Source: Sphingomonas spermidinifaciens (GTDB lineage Bacteria > Pseudomonadota > Alphaproteobacteria > Sphingomonadales > Sphingomonadaceae). From it: 64,000 nt of DNA. Within the stretch, counting starts at the first letter, position 1. The number at the start of each line of letters is the position of its first letter. A program made the position numbers and the translations under genes. The stretch spans positions 992,001 to 1,056,000 of the forward strand of contig NZ_NWMW01000001.1 in NCBI RefSeq assembly GCF_002351485.1, written 5' to 3'. The notes under the pieces were generated by a model. It saw only the letters and a program-made list of their open reading frames with translations, was not told the origin of the DNA and searched no databases. Positions 1 through 8,230 of this stretch are shown one piece after another.

Positions 1-443
1 AACAGCTTCTCCTCGGTCCAGGTGATGCCGCTGTTCTTGTTGGCCGGCGTGTAGCTATAGCCCGCAACGGTGCCTGCCGCACGGCCGATGATGGCGTGCA
101 GCGATGGGCCGATCTTGTTCACGCCCTCTTCGACCGCATGGCATGTCGAACAAGTCGCGAACGCGGTCTTGCCCTTGGCCGCGTCGCCGGTGAAGCTGGC
201 GAGCGTAGTGCCGTCAGTAGTCTCGGTATTGTCGGCCGCCGGCGCCGAAGCCGCCGCCGAAGGTGCCGCGGCGGGTGCAGCCGCCGTATCCGCCGCCGCA
301 CCGGTATTGGCGGCCGCCGTTTCGGTGCTCCCGCCCGAACCGGAGCTTTCCGGCGCCTGCGAACAACCGGCCGCCGTCAGCGCCAACAGCGCCGCCCCGA
401 CCGTCCATTTCGTCAAACGAGTCATCGATACTGACTGCATCAT
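1..443 (-). CDS. Class I c-type cytochrome, lipoprotein-like (3' end outside window)
   Basis: Small electron-carrying cytochrome c, probably tethered to a membrane on the periplasmic side. I read this frame directly. It has a hydrophobic N-terminal segment ending in a lipobox-like AAGC (Cys about residue 27), an Ala/Ser/Thr-rich low-complexity linker (about 28-75), then a class I haem domain with CSTCH at about residues 98-102 and a downstream GPSLHAIIGR stretch typical of cytochrome c2/c550. The axial Met and C-terminus lie beyond position 1. Start chosen at the first of two adjacent ATGs because GGAGAG lies 6-7 nt upstream; ATG at 425 is a shorter alternative. Its partner oxidase or dehydrogenase is not visible. 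Confidence 0.85.
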   Translation of the reverse strand, partial: MMQSVSMTRLTKWTVGAALLALTAAGCSQAPESSGSGGSTETAAANTGAAADTAAAPAAAPSAAASAPAADNTETTDGTTLASFTGDAAKGKTAFATCSTCHAVEEGVNKIGPSLHAIIGRAAGTVAGYSYTPANKNSGITWTEEKL

Positions 444-630
444 CTCGCCCTCTCCATCACGGTTTACTCGGCGGCGCGTACATGCGTCGCTGGCGAACCG
501 TGACAGGGCCACAGTCGCCGCCAGAATGACACGTCTCCGCGCGTCAACCTGTGTTAACATCTTCGCGTGCGAAACGATCCGAGTCTACACGGGAGTTGGG
601 CGGCATTTCGGCGAACCGAGCCGCTCTCGG

Positions 631-2196
631 TCAGGAAAAGCCGCGACCCCGGATACGCAGCACGGGAAGGACCGTCGGATCGCCCGCCGGCAGCGCCAGT
701 CGCAGCGCATCCGCGCCTTGGGCGAAGCGAAGCTTCGGCCCGCCAAGCAGGTCGATCCGCTCGATCCGCGCGCCGGGCAGCGCCTGGCTGCCGAGCGCCT
801 TGATCGCGCTCTCGCCCTGCGGCCAGCCCAGCAGGATCGCGTAGAGCGCCCCGCCCTTGGTCGTGAAGCGCACGTCATCGGCAGTATAGTTGCCCGATTC
901 GGCAAAGTGGCCCGCCTTGGCGACGGTCGGCCCCTCGCCATAGAGGCGCCAGGGCCGGGTGCCGTGGATCGCCTCGGCATTGACCTTCATCCACGCGGTG
1001 AGGCCCGTCAGCAATTCCTCTGATTGCGGCGACAGGCTGCCGTCTGGATGCTGGACGATGTTGAGCAGCAGATTGCCGTTCTTGGCGACGATATCGGCGA
1101 GCATGCTGAGCACCTCCCGCGTCGTCTTGAACTTGTCGTTGCGGTTGTAGAACCAGTCGCCATTCGAGGTGTCGGTCTGCCACGGCAGCGGATTGATCCC
1201 CTCGAGCACGCCGCGCTCGACATCCTGCACGGCGGCCTTGGGGAGGAACTCGCCCGACATTGACTTGTGCGCGTAGACCGCCTCGGTCCGGCCTCCGCGG
1301 CCGGCCTTGCGGTTGTAAAGGTGCGCCACCATCGCCCGGCCGACCTCGCCGAACGGAATGCCGCCGTCCGAATAAAGGAGGTCCGGCTGATAATTGTCGA
1401 TGAGGTCGGTGATCCGATCGAACCAGTGGCGCTGGAACTTCGGGTTGGTCGTGTACCAGGTCTGGCCGTTGCCGCGATATGGCTCGGTGCGGTTGTCGTG
1501 GTAGAGATCAACAAATTTGGGATCGGCGCCGTCGTAATCGACGCCCATTTTGCCTGACGTCCAGAACTGATCGAACTGGTGGTTCGGATACCACCAGCAA
1601 TAGCTGGCCCCCAGATGCTCGGACACACCGAAGCGGAGGCCGTGCCGCTTCGCCGCCGCCTGCCACGCGCCGACGATGTCGCGCTTCGGCCCCATCTGGG
1701 CGGCGTTCCAGCGGTGATGCTTCGAGTTCCACAGGTCGAAATTGTCGTGGTGGACGCCCATCGACACGAAGTACTTCGCCCCCGCCGCGGCATAGCGCGC
1801 CATCAGCGCCTCAGGATCGAAGCGCTCCGCCTTCCACAGCGGGATGATGTCCTTGTAGCCGAACGCCGAAGGGTGGCCGTAGGTCTTGACGTGATGGTCG
1901 TAATGGGGGTGACCGGGGATGTAGAGGTTGCGGGCGTACCAGTCGCCTTGCCCCGGCACCGCCTGAGGCCCCCAGTGCGACCAGATGCCGAACTTGGCGT
2001 CGCGGAACCAGTCAGGCGTCTGATAGGTCTCGAGCGACGCAATGCTCGCGTCGAAGCGGCCCGGCGCCGCCTGGGGCATGAGCCCGGCGAGCGAAGTACT
2101 TTCGCCCACACGGGCGCGCGCCGGTCGCGCCGATGCCGCTAGCAACGTTCCGAACAGAACCTCGCGCTTGCTGAACCCCGTCATCCCCATCCCCAT
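631..2196 (-). CDS. GH29 alpha-L-fucosidase (first of two)
   Basis: Retaining alpha-L-fucosidase that would release terminal fucose from glycans in the periplasm. After an N-terminal Arg-containing signal region (SKREVLFG, then a short hydrophobic stretch) comes the GH29 barrel: FRDAKFGIWSHWGPQ near residue 65, the VHHDNFDLWNS strand near 148, and LYSDGG with the presumed nucleophile Asp about residue 277. A C-terminal beta domain follows. Three in-frame ATGs lie within the first five codons (2196, 2190, 2184), so the exact start is uncertain. It is the downstream partner of a second GH29 gene, separated by 114 nt that contain an AT-rich TATATG element. The two enzymes are divergent enough to suggest different linkages or substrates. 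Confidence 0.93.
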   Translation of the reverse strand: MGMGMTGFSKREVLFGTLLAASARPARARVGESTSLAGLMPQAAPGRFDASIASLETYQTPDWFRDAKFGIWSHWGPQAVPGQGDWYARNLYIPGHPHYDHHVKTYGHPSAFGYKDIIPLWKAERFDPEALMARYAAAGAKYFVSMGVHHDNFDLWNSKHHRWNAAQMGPKRDIVGAWQAAAKRHGLRFGVSEHLGASYCWWYPNHQFDQFWTSGKMGVDYDGADPKFVDLYHDNRTEPYRGNGQTWYTTNPKFQRHWFDRITDLIDNYQPDLLYSDGGIPFGEVGRAMVAHLYNRKAGRGGRTEAVYAHKSMSGEFLPKAAVQDVERGVLEGINPLPWQTDTSNGDWFYNRNDKFKTTREVLSMLADIVAKNGNLLLNIVQHPDGSLSPQSEELLTGLTAWMKVNAEAIHGTRPWRLYGEGPTVAKAGHFAESGNYTADDVRFTTKGGALYAILLGWPQGESAIKALGSQALPGARIERIDLLGGPKLRFAQGADALRLALPAGDPTVLPVLRIRGRGFS

Positions 2197-2254
2197 CGCT
2201 TTGCCTTGCCGATCGCCAATGCAGCTTGATTGATTGCCTCAAGCCGCCTGTTGC

Positions 2255-2269
2255 TTTCGTATATGAAAT
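2255..2269. promoter_or_regulatory. AT-rich TATATG-core element, candidate operator
   Basis: In the 114-nt gap before the first GH29 gene, TTTCGTATATGAAAT stands out from GC-rich surroundings and is partly palindromic (TTTC/GAAA arms around TATA). Its central 12-mer TCGTATATGAAA (2257-2268) is the exact reverse complement of the 12-mer at 16196-16207 in the TonB-receptor promoter region. A shared regulator-binding site is inferred, not shown. Confidence 0.4.
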
Positions 2270-2310
2270 CCTTTTCGCGCTTGTAGTTCTGACTACGGTC
2301 ACGAACCCTG

Positions 2311-3714
2311 TCAAGGCGTCGCCGCCAGCGAGCCACGATCAACCCCGCGACGGATTTCCAGCACCGTCACCGGCGCCTCCCGCGCGCTTGCCGGCACCGA
2401 AAGCCTCAGCCCGCCGGCCACCCGCTTCCACTCGACGGCATTACCCGACAGGTTTCGCACCGCCGCCACCGGCCCGGCGAGCGGCAGCGTCAGCGTGTCG
2501 CCCTGCCAGCTCAGGACATGCACGAAGACGCTATTGCCCGCCTGAGTCGTGCCATAGACGCCGTCAACCGGCTGCAACGGTCCCGGCCGGGTGCCATAGA
2601 CCGCGCGGCCGTGCGCCTTGAGCCACTTGCCCACGCCGCGCAGCGTCTCGACCTGCTTCGGCGGTACCACGCCATCGGGGTCGGGGCTCATATTGGCGAG
2701 GACGTTGCCGTTGCGGATCACCGCATCGACGATCAGCCTGATGACCTCGTCGGCGCTCATCACATTGTCGTCGCGCGTGTAGCCCCAGGCCGTGCGGCTG
2801 ATCGAGAAGGTCTTCTCCCAAGGCCGCGCGCGGATGGGGCCGGTGATCGGCCCCGGCCCCTCGGCCGTGTCGAAGTCGCCCTTCCAGCCCGATCGCGGGT
2901 TGATGACGATCTTCGGCTGGTAGCGACGCACCATGCGGTTGAGCTTGTCGGGTTCCCAGAACCACGCGGCATCGGCGTCGGTACCCTGGTGCGCCAGCCA
3001 ACCGCCATCGTACCAGAGGATGTCGAGCGGGCCATAGCCGCGCATCAGCTCCTCGACCTGGCCATAGGTCTGCTGCTTCAGAAGGCGCGCATTGTCGGGC
3101 AGTTCGCGCGGGCGGAAATAGGCCGGAAAGCGCCAGTCGAGGGGCGAGTAATAGAGCCCGACGCGAAGGCCGGCGCCGCGCACTGCCTTTACGAACGGCG
3201 CAATCAGGTCGCGCTTCGCGGCGGCGTGCATCGAGTCATACTGGCCATAGCTCGCCGGGCTGTCGAACAGCGAAAAGCCGTCATGGTGCCGCGCGGTCAT
3301 CACCATGTAGCGCGCGCCCGCGTCGCTGGCGATGCGGGCCCAAGCATCCGGGTCGTAATGCTGCGGATCGAACTGCCCGGCGAGCTTGGCGTATTCGGCC
3401 GCCGGCACCTTGTCGTTGAACATGTGCCATTCGCCCTTGGCCGGAATGGCATAGAGGCCCCAGTGGATGAAGACGCCGAACTTGGCATCGCGCCACCACG
3501 CCATGTCGCGATCGGGCAGCAGCAGGTCTGGCGCCAGCGTCGGATCGGCGTTCGCCAACTTGGCGGCGGAACGCTGCTCGTCTGTCTGCACCTGAGCTTC
3601 GGGCGTTGCGGGGATCGCCAGCGCCGCAGCCGCGCCGAGCGATAGCAGGCGGCGGCAAAACACGCGCCGCGCCTGGACACGCCTGTCCGCCGTGAATCGG
3701 GACGCCATGGCCAT
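2311..3714 (-). CDS. GH29 alpha-L-fucosidase (second)
   Basis: Secreted or periplasmic alpha-L-fucosidase of 467 aa. A basic N-terminus and hydrophobic core (about residues 22-38) form a signal peptide. The GH29 hallmarks are WWRDAKFGVFIHWG near residue 73, MTARHHDGFSLF near 139 and LDILWYDGGW with the presumed nucleophile Asp about residue 236. A beta-sandwich tail follows. The start is ATG at 3714, five bases after the GAGGAGAG ribosome site; the TTG one codon earlier is too close to it. It is transcribed divergently from the IclR regulator across a 202-nt gap carrying repeats, which suggests direct control by that regulator. Confidence 0.94.
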   Translation of the reverse strand: MAMASRFTADRRVQARRVFCRRLLSLGAAAALAIPATPEAQVQTDEQRSAAKLANADPTLAPDLLLPDRDMAWWRDAKFGVFIHWGLYAIPAKGEWHMFNDKVPAAEYAKLAGQFDPQHYDPDAWARIASDAGARYMVMTARHHDGFSLFDSPASYGQYDSMHAAAKRDLIAPFVKAVRGAGLRVGLYYSPLDWRFPAYFRPRELPDNARLLKQQTYGQVEELMRGYGPLDILWYDGGWLAHQGTDADAAWFWEPDKLNRMVRRYQPKIVINPRSGWKGDFDTAEGPGPITGPIRARPWEKTFSISRTAWGYTRDDNVMSADEVIRLIVDAVIRNGNVLANMSPDPDGVVPPKQVETLRGVGKWLKAHGRAVYGTRPGPLQPVDGVYGTTQAGNSVFVHVLSWQGDTLTLPLAGPVAAVRNLSGNAVEWKRVAGGLRLSVPASAREAPVTVLEIRRGVDRGSLAATP

Positions 3715-3763
3715 CAACTCTCCTCATCCACCGACGAGTGCATCGCCGTGTCAGCGCCCTTGG

Positions 3764-3794
3764 TTGCATATAAACAAGTTTGTTTTCAAGTTTG
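3764..3794. promoter_or_regulatory. Candidate operator: direct repeats and dyad between GH29 and IclR genes
   Basis: In the divergent gap between the second fucosidase and the IclR gene I see TTGCATAT (3764-3771, the same 8-mer as at 18118-18125 before the dehydrogenase gene), a dyad AAACAA-GT-TTGTTT (3772-3785), and the direct repeat CAAGTTTG at 3775-3782 and 3787-3794, 12 bp apart. Their position fits autoregulation by the IclR protein and control of the fucosidases. Confidence 0.4.
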
Positions 3795-3916
3795 GGATTA
3801 GCTCACCTTACTCGTCATATCGTTGAGAAACAGGCGGCGGTTGCGGCTTGCGCCGCCCGGATTTCCGCGCAAGACCGGCACGATCCGGTACGATCGGACT
3901 CAAGAAGGGGGAGAAA

Positions 3917-4702
3917 ATGCCGCGTTCTGGGCTCAAGGGCACCTATGCCGCGCCCGCGATCGAGAAGGCGTTCGAAATCTTCGAGCTGCTCGCGACCCGA
4001 CCTGAAGGCGCGCTGATCACCGAGATGGCGGCCGACCTCAACCGGACGGTCGGCGAGTTGTTCCGCATCGTCGTGGTGATGGAGCAGCTCGGCTATCTCC
4101 GGAAGTCCGAGACGACCGATCGCTATACCGTAACCTACAAGCTCCTGGACATCGCGTTCCGGGCAACGCCATCGCAGGATCTGGTCCGCGCGGCGATGCC
4201 CGAGATGCAGGCGCTCGCGATCGAAGCTGGCCAGTCCTGTCACCTCGTCGTCGCCAACGGCGGACGCGGCATGGTCGTCGCGCGCGAGGAACAGCCCGGC
4301 ACGCGCAGCTTTGCGCTCAGGGTCGGCTCTCACGTCGACATCGTCCAGAGCTGTTCGGGCCAGGTCATCCTCGCCTTCTCAAGCCTCCAGCGTACCGAAC
4401 GGATCGTGCGCGCGGCGGAGGAGGAGCAGGGGCGCAGCGTCGATCGCGAGTGGCTGGCCGAGCGGATCGCGGCGGTTCGGCGCGCCGGCCATGACAGCCG
4501 CAAGAGCCCGATTACCCGCGGCGTCACCGACATCAGCTTCCCGATCTTCGGGTTCGACCGGAGCGTCGTCGCGGCACTGACGATCCCATTCGTCGAGTTC
4601 ATCGACGGATCGCAGAAAGTCGATATGGACGCCGCGCGCCGGATGCTGCGCAACGCGACGGCGCGCATCTCCGATCGGCTCGGCTATCAGCCCGGCGACT
4701 GA
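3917..4702 (+). CDS. IclR-family transcriptional regulator
   Basis: One-component regulator of 261 aa: N-terminal winged helix-turn-helix (about residues 8-70, beginning with the typical AIEKAFEIFELLA helix) and a C-terminal IclR effector domain with the conserved SCHLVV and GVTDISFPIFG segments. The start is ATG 3917, directly behind a strong GGGGGAG site; upstream in-frame codons lack one. It is the only regulator in the hydrolase locus and lies divergent from a fucosidase gene and convergent with the GH2 gene (16-bp overlap of 3' ends). Inferred role: sensing a sugar such as fucose or a breakdown product and controlling the locus. The ligand cannot be read from sequence. Confidence 0.93.
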   Translation: MPRSGLKGTYAAPAIEKAFEIFELLATRPEGALITEMAADLNRTVGELFRIVVVMEQLGYLRKSETTDRYTVTYKLLDIAFRATPSQDLVRAAMPEMQALAIEAGQSCHLVVANGGRGMVVAREEQPGTRSFALRVGSHVDIVQSCSGQVILAFSSLQRTERIVRAAEEEQGRSVDREWLAERIAAVRRAGHDSRKSPITRGVTDISFPIFGFDRSVVAALTIPFVEFIDGSQKVDMDAARRMLRNATARISDRLGYQPGD

Positions 4703-7137
4703 CCGCCGCCCGGCGACACCGCATCCAGCCGGATCTGCCGAAGTGGCAGCCCTTCGACCTCGACGTCGATCGCGATCGGCCCGGCGGTCGCCCCGACGCG
4801 GATCGCGGCGACGACGCGGCCGTGAAAGGTGCGGCGGGTACCCGACTGGAGGCTGGCGACATCGATCGGGTTGCCGTTGCCGATGCCGGCAAGCTCCCCC
4901 GCCCCCTCGACTCGAACGCGCACCGTCCGATCGCCCGACTGCGCATAGATCGGAACGCCGGCGGCGTCCTGCAGCTCGACGGTGAGGTAGGCGAGGTCCT
5001 CGCCGTTCGCGGCCATGCGCATGCGGTCGATCGAAACCTGCGCCTGTGCCGGCGCCGCGGCGGTGCGGAGGGTCCAGCGCCCCGCCTCGCGCCCATCGCG
5101 ATAGCCGACCGCGGTCAGCTCACCGGGCGCATAGGGTACGTTGAACGACGCTTTGTACTGCGTTTGAACCCCCACATTCCGCCGACCTAGCAACTTGCCG
5201 TTCAGCAGCAGCTCGACTGTCGGCAGTTCCGAATAGACCACGACCTCGAGTGGCTTGCCCTCCTGTCCCTGCCAGCTCCAGCTCGGGTGAACGTCGTCAA
5301 GCGCCCAGTCGAGATGCCCGGCATCGACCGGGTAGAGGCGGCGGTCGGGCAAGTCCTCGGTCCCCGGCGGCTGACGGACGAAGGCGGCCATCGGATCGAT
5401 CCCCGTCTTCCAAAGCACTTGGCGATAATAGGCAGCGGCCCGCTTGCGCCCGGTCGCGTCGATCTCGCCGCAATAGGCGAGGTGCCATGGATAGGGGCCG
5501 AGCTTCTGCCAATCCTGGCTGTACCCCATCCAGCCGATGCCGCTCTCGCCCAGATAATCGACGGCGGTCCAGACGAAATCGCCGATCACCCAGGGCTTGG
5601 TCTCGACATGCCGCCAATAAGGGAAGGCGTCCTTGGGCAAGGATTCGGAGGTGTAGAGCACCCGCTCGGGCGAACGCGCATGCTCGGCATCGAAATCCTG
5701 CGCGTGATAGTTGAGCCCGCCCACGTCCAGCAGCGCGAGCTGGTTCGAGCTTCGCGGCGCATCGGCGTTGATCCCCTGCGTGACGGGGCGGGTCGGGTCG
5801 AGGCGGCGGACCCGCTCGGCCAGCTGACGCCCGGTCGCCACCCCCTCGGGCGTGCCGTCCTCGGGAATTTCGTTGCCGATGCTCCAGAACAAGACGCTCG
5901 GATGGTTGCGGCCGCTGATGACCAGGCGGTCGATATCGCGCGGCCAGTCGGTCTTGAAGAAGCGCGAATAATCCTGCGCGCGCTTCGACTTGTTCCAGCT
6001 GTCGAATGCCTCGTTGATGACCAGCATGCCGAATTCGTCGGCGGCGTCGAGCGTCGCCTGGCTCGCCGGATTATGCGCGTTTCGGATCGCGTTATAGCCA
6101 GCGGCCTTCATCAGCGCGACCTTGCGCCGGTCGGCATCGGGCACGCCGGCGGCGCCGATCATGTAATTGTCATGATGGATGTTGCCGCCCTGGAGCTTGA
6201 GCGGCTTTCCATTGATGCGCAGGCCCCCGCGCGCGTCGAGCGTGACGGTGCGCAGCCCGAAGCGCGTACGCCGCGTATCGACGACGGCGCCGGCGACGCG
6301 AACCTCCTGCACCAGCGTGTAGAGGTTGGGCGCGCCCGGCGACCACAGGCGTGGCCGCGTGAGCTCGAGCCGCTGCGTTGCCGCCGAGCGGGCGCCAGGC
6401 GCGATGACGGCGGTGCGGCGCGTTTCTGCCACCGTCTCGCCCGTCGCCGCGACGATGCGCGTCACCAGCTCGACGGCGCGCGCCGTGGCCGCGCGGTTGG
6501 CGACCGCCGCCTCGACCGAGACGACGCCCTTCGCCTCGGTCGCGACCGGCGTCGTGACGAAAACGCTGTCTGGGTCGAGATGCACGCGGTCGAGGAGTTC
6601 GATGCTCGCCGGGCGGATGAGGCCCGACCCTGCATACCAGCGCGACGAGGGGTCGGCATGGTTGGCGCGCACGACGATCACATTGTCGCCGGCGCGCACC
6701 TTCCCCGTCAGGTCGAGCGCGAAAGGGGTGTAGCCGTAACGCTGGCGCGCTAGATGCCGGCCGTTCAGCCAGATGTCGGCGTCCATATAGATCGCCTCGA
6801 ACTTCAGCCGGACTACCCCCGCCGCCTCGGCCGCCGACAGCTTCAGGTGGCGACGGTACCAGCCGATGCCGCCCGGCAGATACCCCGAATCCTGTCCGGC
6901 AACGGCGTCGCGGTCGAAGGGCGGGCGTCCATCCCCCCGATCCATGATCGACCAGTCGTGCGGCACCGTGACGGGACGCCAGTCGCGATCCTCGAACCCA
7001 GGCCGCTCGGCACCGGGCGCGTCGCCGGCGTGGAAGCGCCAACCCTGCGACAGGCTGCGCTCCTCGCCCGCGGCGGGCAGCGCGGCCATCGCGAGCGCCA
7101 GCATCAATCCCGGTTTCGCCGTCCTGCTCGCTGCCAT
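4687..7137 (-). CDS. GH2 beta-galactosidase (DUF4982-type)
   Basis: Secreted 816-aa glycoside hydrolase family 2 enzyme, most likely a beta-galactosidase. Signal peptide (about 1-24); jelly-roll sugar-binding domain starting with GWRFHAGDAPG and VPHDWS; immunoglobulin-like domain; TIM barrel with IGNEIP (acid/base Glu about 422) and LYTSESLPKDAF (presumed nucleophile Glu about 498); then a C-terminal region (DWALDDVHPSWSWQG onward) resembling DUF4982 and further Ig-like domains. It is the last gene of the receptor-to-hydrolase run, 36 nt after the esterase gene. With the fucosidases and esterase it would remove Gal from fucosylated side chains. Other GH2 activities cannot be excluded. Confidence 0.9.
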   Translation of the reverse strand: MAASRTAKPGLMLALAMAALPAAGEERSLSQGWRFHAGDAPGAERPGFEDRDWRPVTVPHDWSIMDRGDGRPPFDRDAVAGQDSGYLPGGIGWYRRHLKLSAAEAAGVVRLKFEAIYMDADIWLNGRHLARQRYGYTPFALDLTGKVRAGDNVIVVRANHADPSSRWYAGSGLIRPASIELLDRVHLDPDSVFVTTPVATEAKGVVSVEAAVANRAATARAVELVTRIVAATGETVAETRRTAVIAPGARSAATQRLELTRPRLWSPGAPNLYTLVQEVRVAGAVVDTRRTRFGLRTVTLDARGGLRINGKPLKLQGGNIHHDNYMIGAAGVPDADRRKVALMKAAGYNAIRNAHNPASQATLDAADEFGMLVINEAFDSWNKSKRAQDYSRFFKTDWPRDIDRLVISGRNHPSVLFWSIGNEIPEDGTPEGVATGRQLAERVRRLDPTRPVTQGINADAPRSSNQLALLDVGGLNYHAQDFDAEHARSPERVLYTSESLPKDAFPYWRHVETKPWVIGDFVWTAVDYLGESGIGWMGYSQDWQKLGPYPWHLAYCGEIDATGRKRAAAYYRQVLWKTGIDPMAAFVRQPPGTEDLPDRRLYPVDAGHLDWALDDVHPSWSWQGQEGKPLEVVVYSELPTVELLLNGKLLGRRNVGVQTQYKASFNVPYAPGELTAVGYRDGREAGRWTLRTAAAPAQAQVSIDRMRMAANGEDLAYLTVELQDAAGVPIYAQSGDRTVRVRVEGAGELAGIGNGNPIDVASLQSGTRRTFHGRVVAAIRVGATAGPIAIDVEVEGLPLRQIRLDAVSPGGGQSPG

Positions 7138-7173
7138 GCCCGCAACTGCTCCTTCGTTTCCTGTGGTGGTGGT

Positions 7174-8169
7174 TCAGCCGAACAGCTTCTGCTCGCGCGC
7201 GAAGTCGAGAAAGAGCGGCAACCAGAGGCCATCGGGTGCGCCGGGCATGGGCCGCAGCGCAAAGCCGTGCCCGCCGCGCGCGAACAGGTGCGTCTCGACC
7301 GCGATGCCCTTGGCGCGCATCGCATCGCGCAGCCGCACGGCGTTGGCGACGGGCACCACCTCGTCATCCTCGGCATGCACCATGAAGGTCGGCACCGCAT
7401 CGGCCGTGACATTCTGGTCGGGCGACCATTCGCGGATCTGCTCGGGCGTCGCCGAGCCGCCGAACAGCGACGGCGCCGTCCCGTCATAGGCATCGGCCGG
7501 ATCGACCGTCTGGACGGGATAGATCGGGGCGGTCAGCAGCGGCCTGGCGCTCTGCCGGTCGATCGCATCGACGGGCGCGGTGAAGCGCGCCGAATGACGC
7601 GTGGCCATCGTCGTCGTCAGAAAGCCGCCGGCGCTGAAGCCCATCACCCCGACGCGCGCGGGATCGACGCCGAAGCGCGCGGCATTGGCGCGGATGACGC
7701 GGATCGCGCGCTGCGCATCGGCGGGACCGACCGCCGCAGGTTCGCGCCAGCCATCCTGCGCGAGGCGATAGAACAGCACGAAGCAGGTGATGCCCGCGCG
7801 GTTGAGGGCATTGGCGACCCGGTACCCCTCATGCTCGAAATAATTCCACGCGAACCCGCCGCCCGGAATGATGAGCATCGCGGCGCCATTTGGTTGCGCC
7901 GCGCGAAAGCTGACGATCCGGGGCCGCGTCACGCCCTTCAATCGCCGGCTGCTATAGGCAGGGTCGGTCGAGGTCTGCTCGACGATCTCGGCCATGGCGG
8001 GGTTGCGCGCGCCCGCGGGCGGGCGCGGCCACAGCTCGATCACCTCGCCCGCCTCGGCCGGGGCAGCGGGAGCCGGCAGTTGCGCCCACCCCGCCGATCC
8101 GAGGCCGAGTGCCGAGGCGCCCGCCAGCGCCACCGGGGATTTGACGAAGTCGCGTCGTGAAAGGCTCAT
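7174..8169 (-). CDS. Alpha/beta hydrolase, BD-FAE-like carbohydrate esterase
   Basis: Exported esterase of 331 aa with a Tat-type leader (SRRDFVK, then a hydrophobic stretch). The alpha/beta hydrolase core shows the oxyanion motif IIPGGGFAWN (about 98-107), the nucleophile elbow GFSAGG, and the late acid/His region HAEDDEVVP and GGHGFAL. This arrangement matches xylan/acetyl-esterase relatives (the BD-FAE and axe-like group). Its position between the GH5 and GH2 genes suggests deacetylation of hemicellulose fragments, such as O-acetylated galactose in xyloglucan. The substrate is inferred from neighbours only; the start has only a weak ribosome site. Confidence 0.85.
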   Translation of the reverse strand: MSLSRRDFVKSPVALAGASALGLGSAGWAQLPAPAAPAEAGEVIELWPRPPAGARNPAMAEIVEQTSTDPAYSSRRLKGVTRPRIVSFRAAQPNGAAMLIIPGGGFAWNYFEHEGYRVANALNRAGITCFVLFYRLAQDGWREPAAVGPADAQRAIRVIRANAARFGVDPARVGVMGFSAGGFLTTTMATRHSARFTAPVDAIDRQSARPLLTAPIYPVQTVDPADAYDGTAPSLFGGSATPEQIREWSPDQNVTADAVPTFMVHAEDDEVVPVANAVRLRDAMRAKGIAVETHLFARGGHGFALRPMPGAPDGLWLPLFLDFAREQKLFG

Positions 8170-8230
8170 CGGAAAGGCTCGCTGCTGCGCCGAGCGGAGG
8201 GCGCGGGGCCGACACGGGGGCCGGCGCCGC

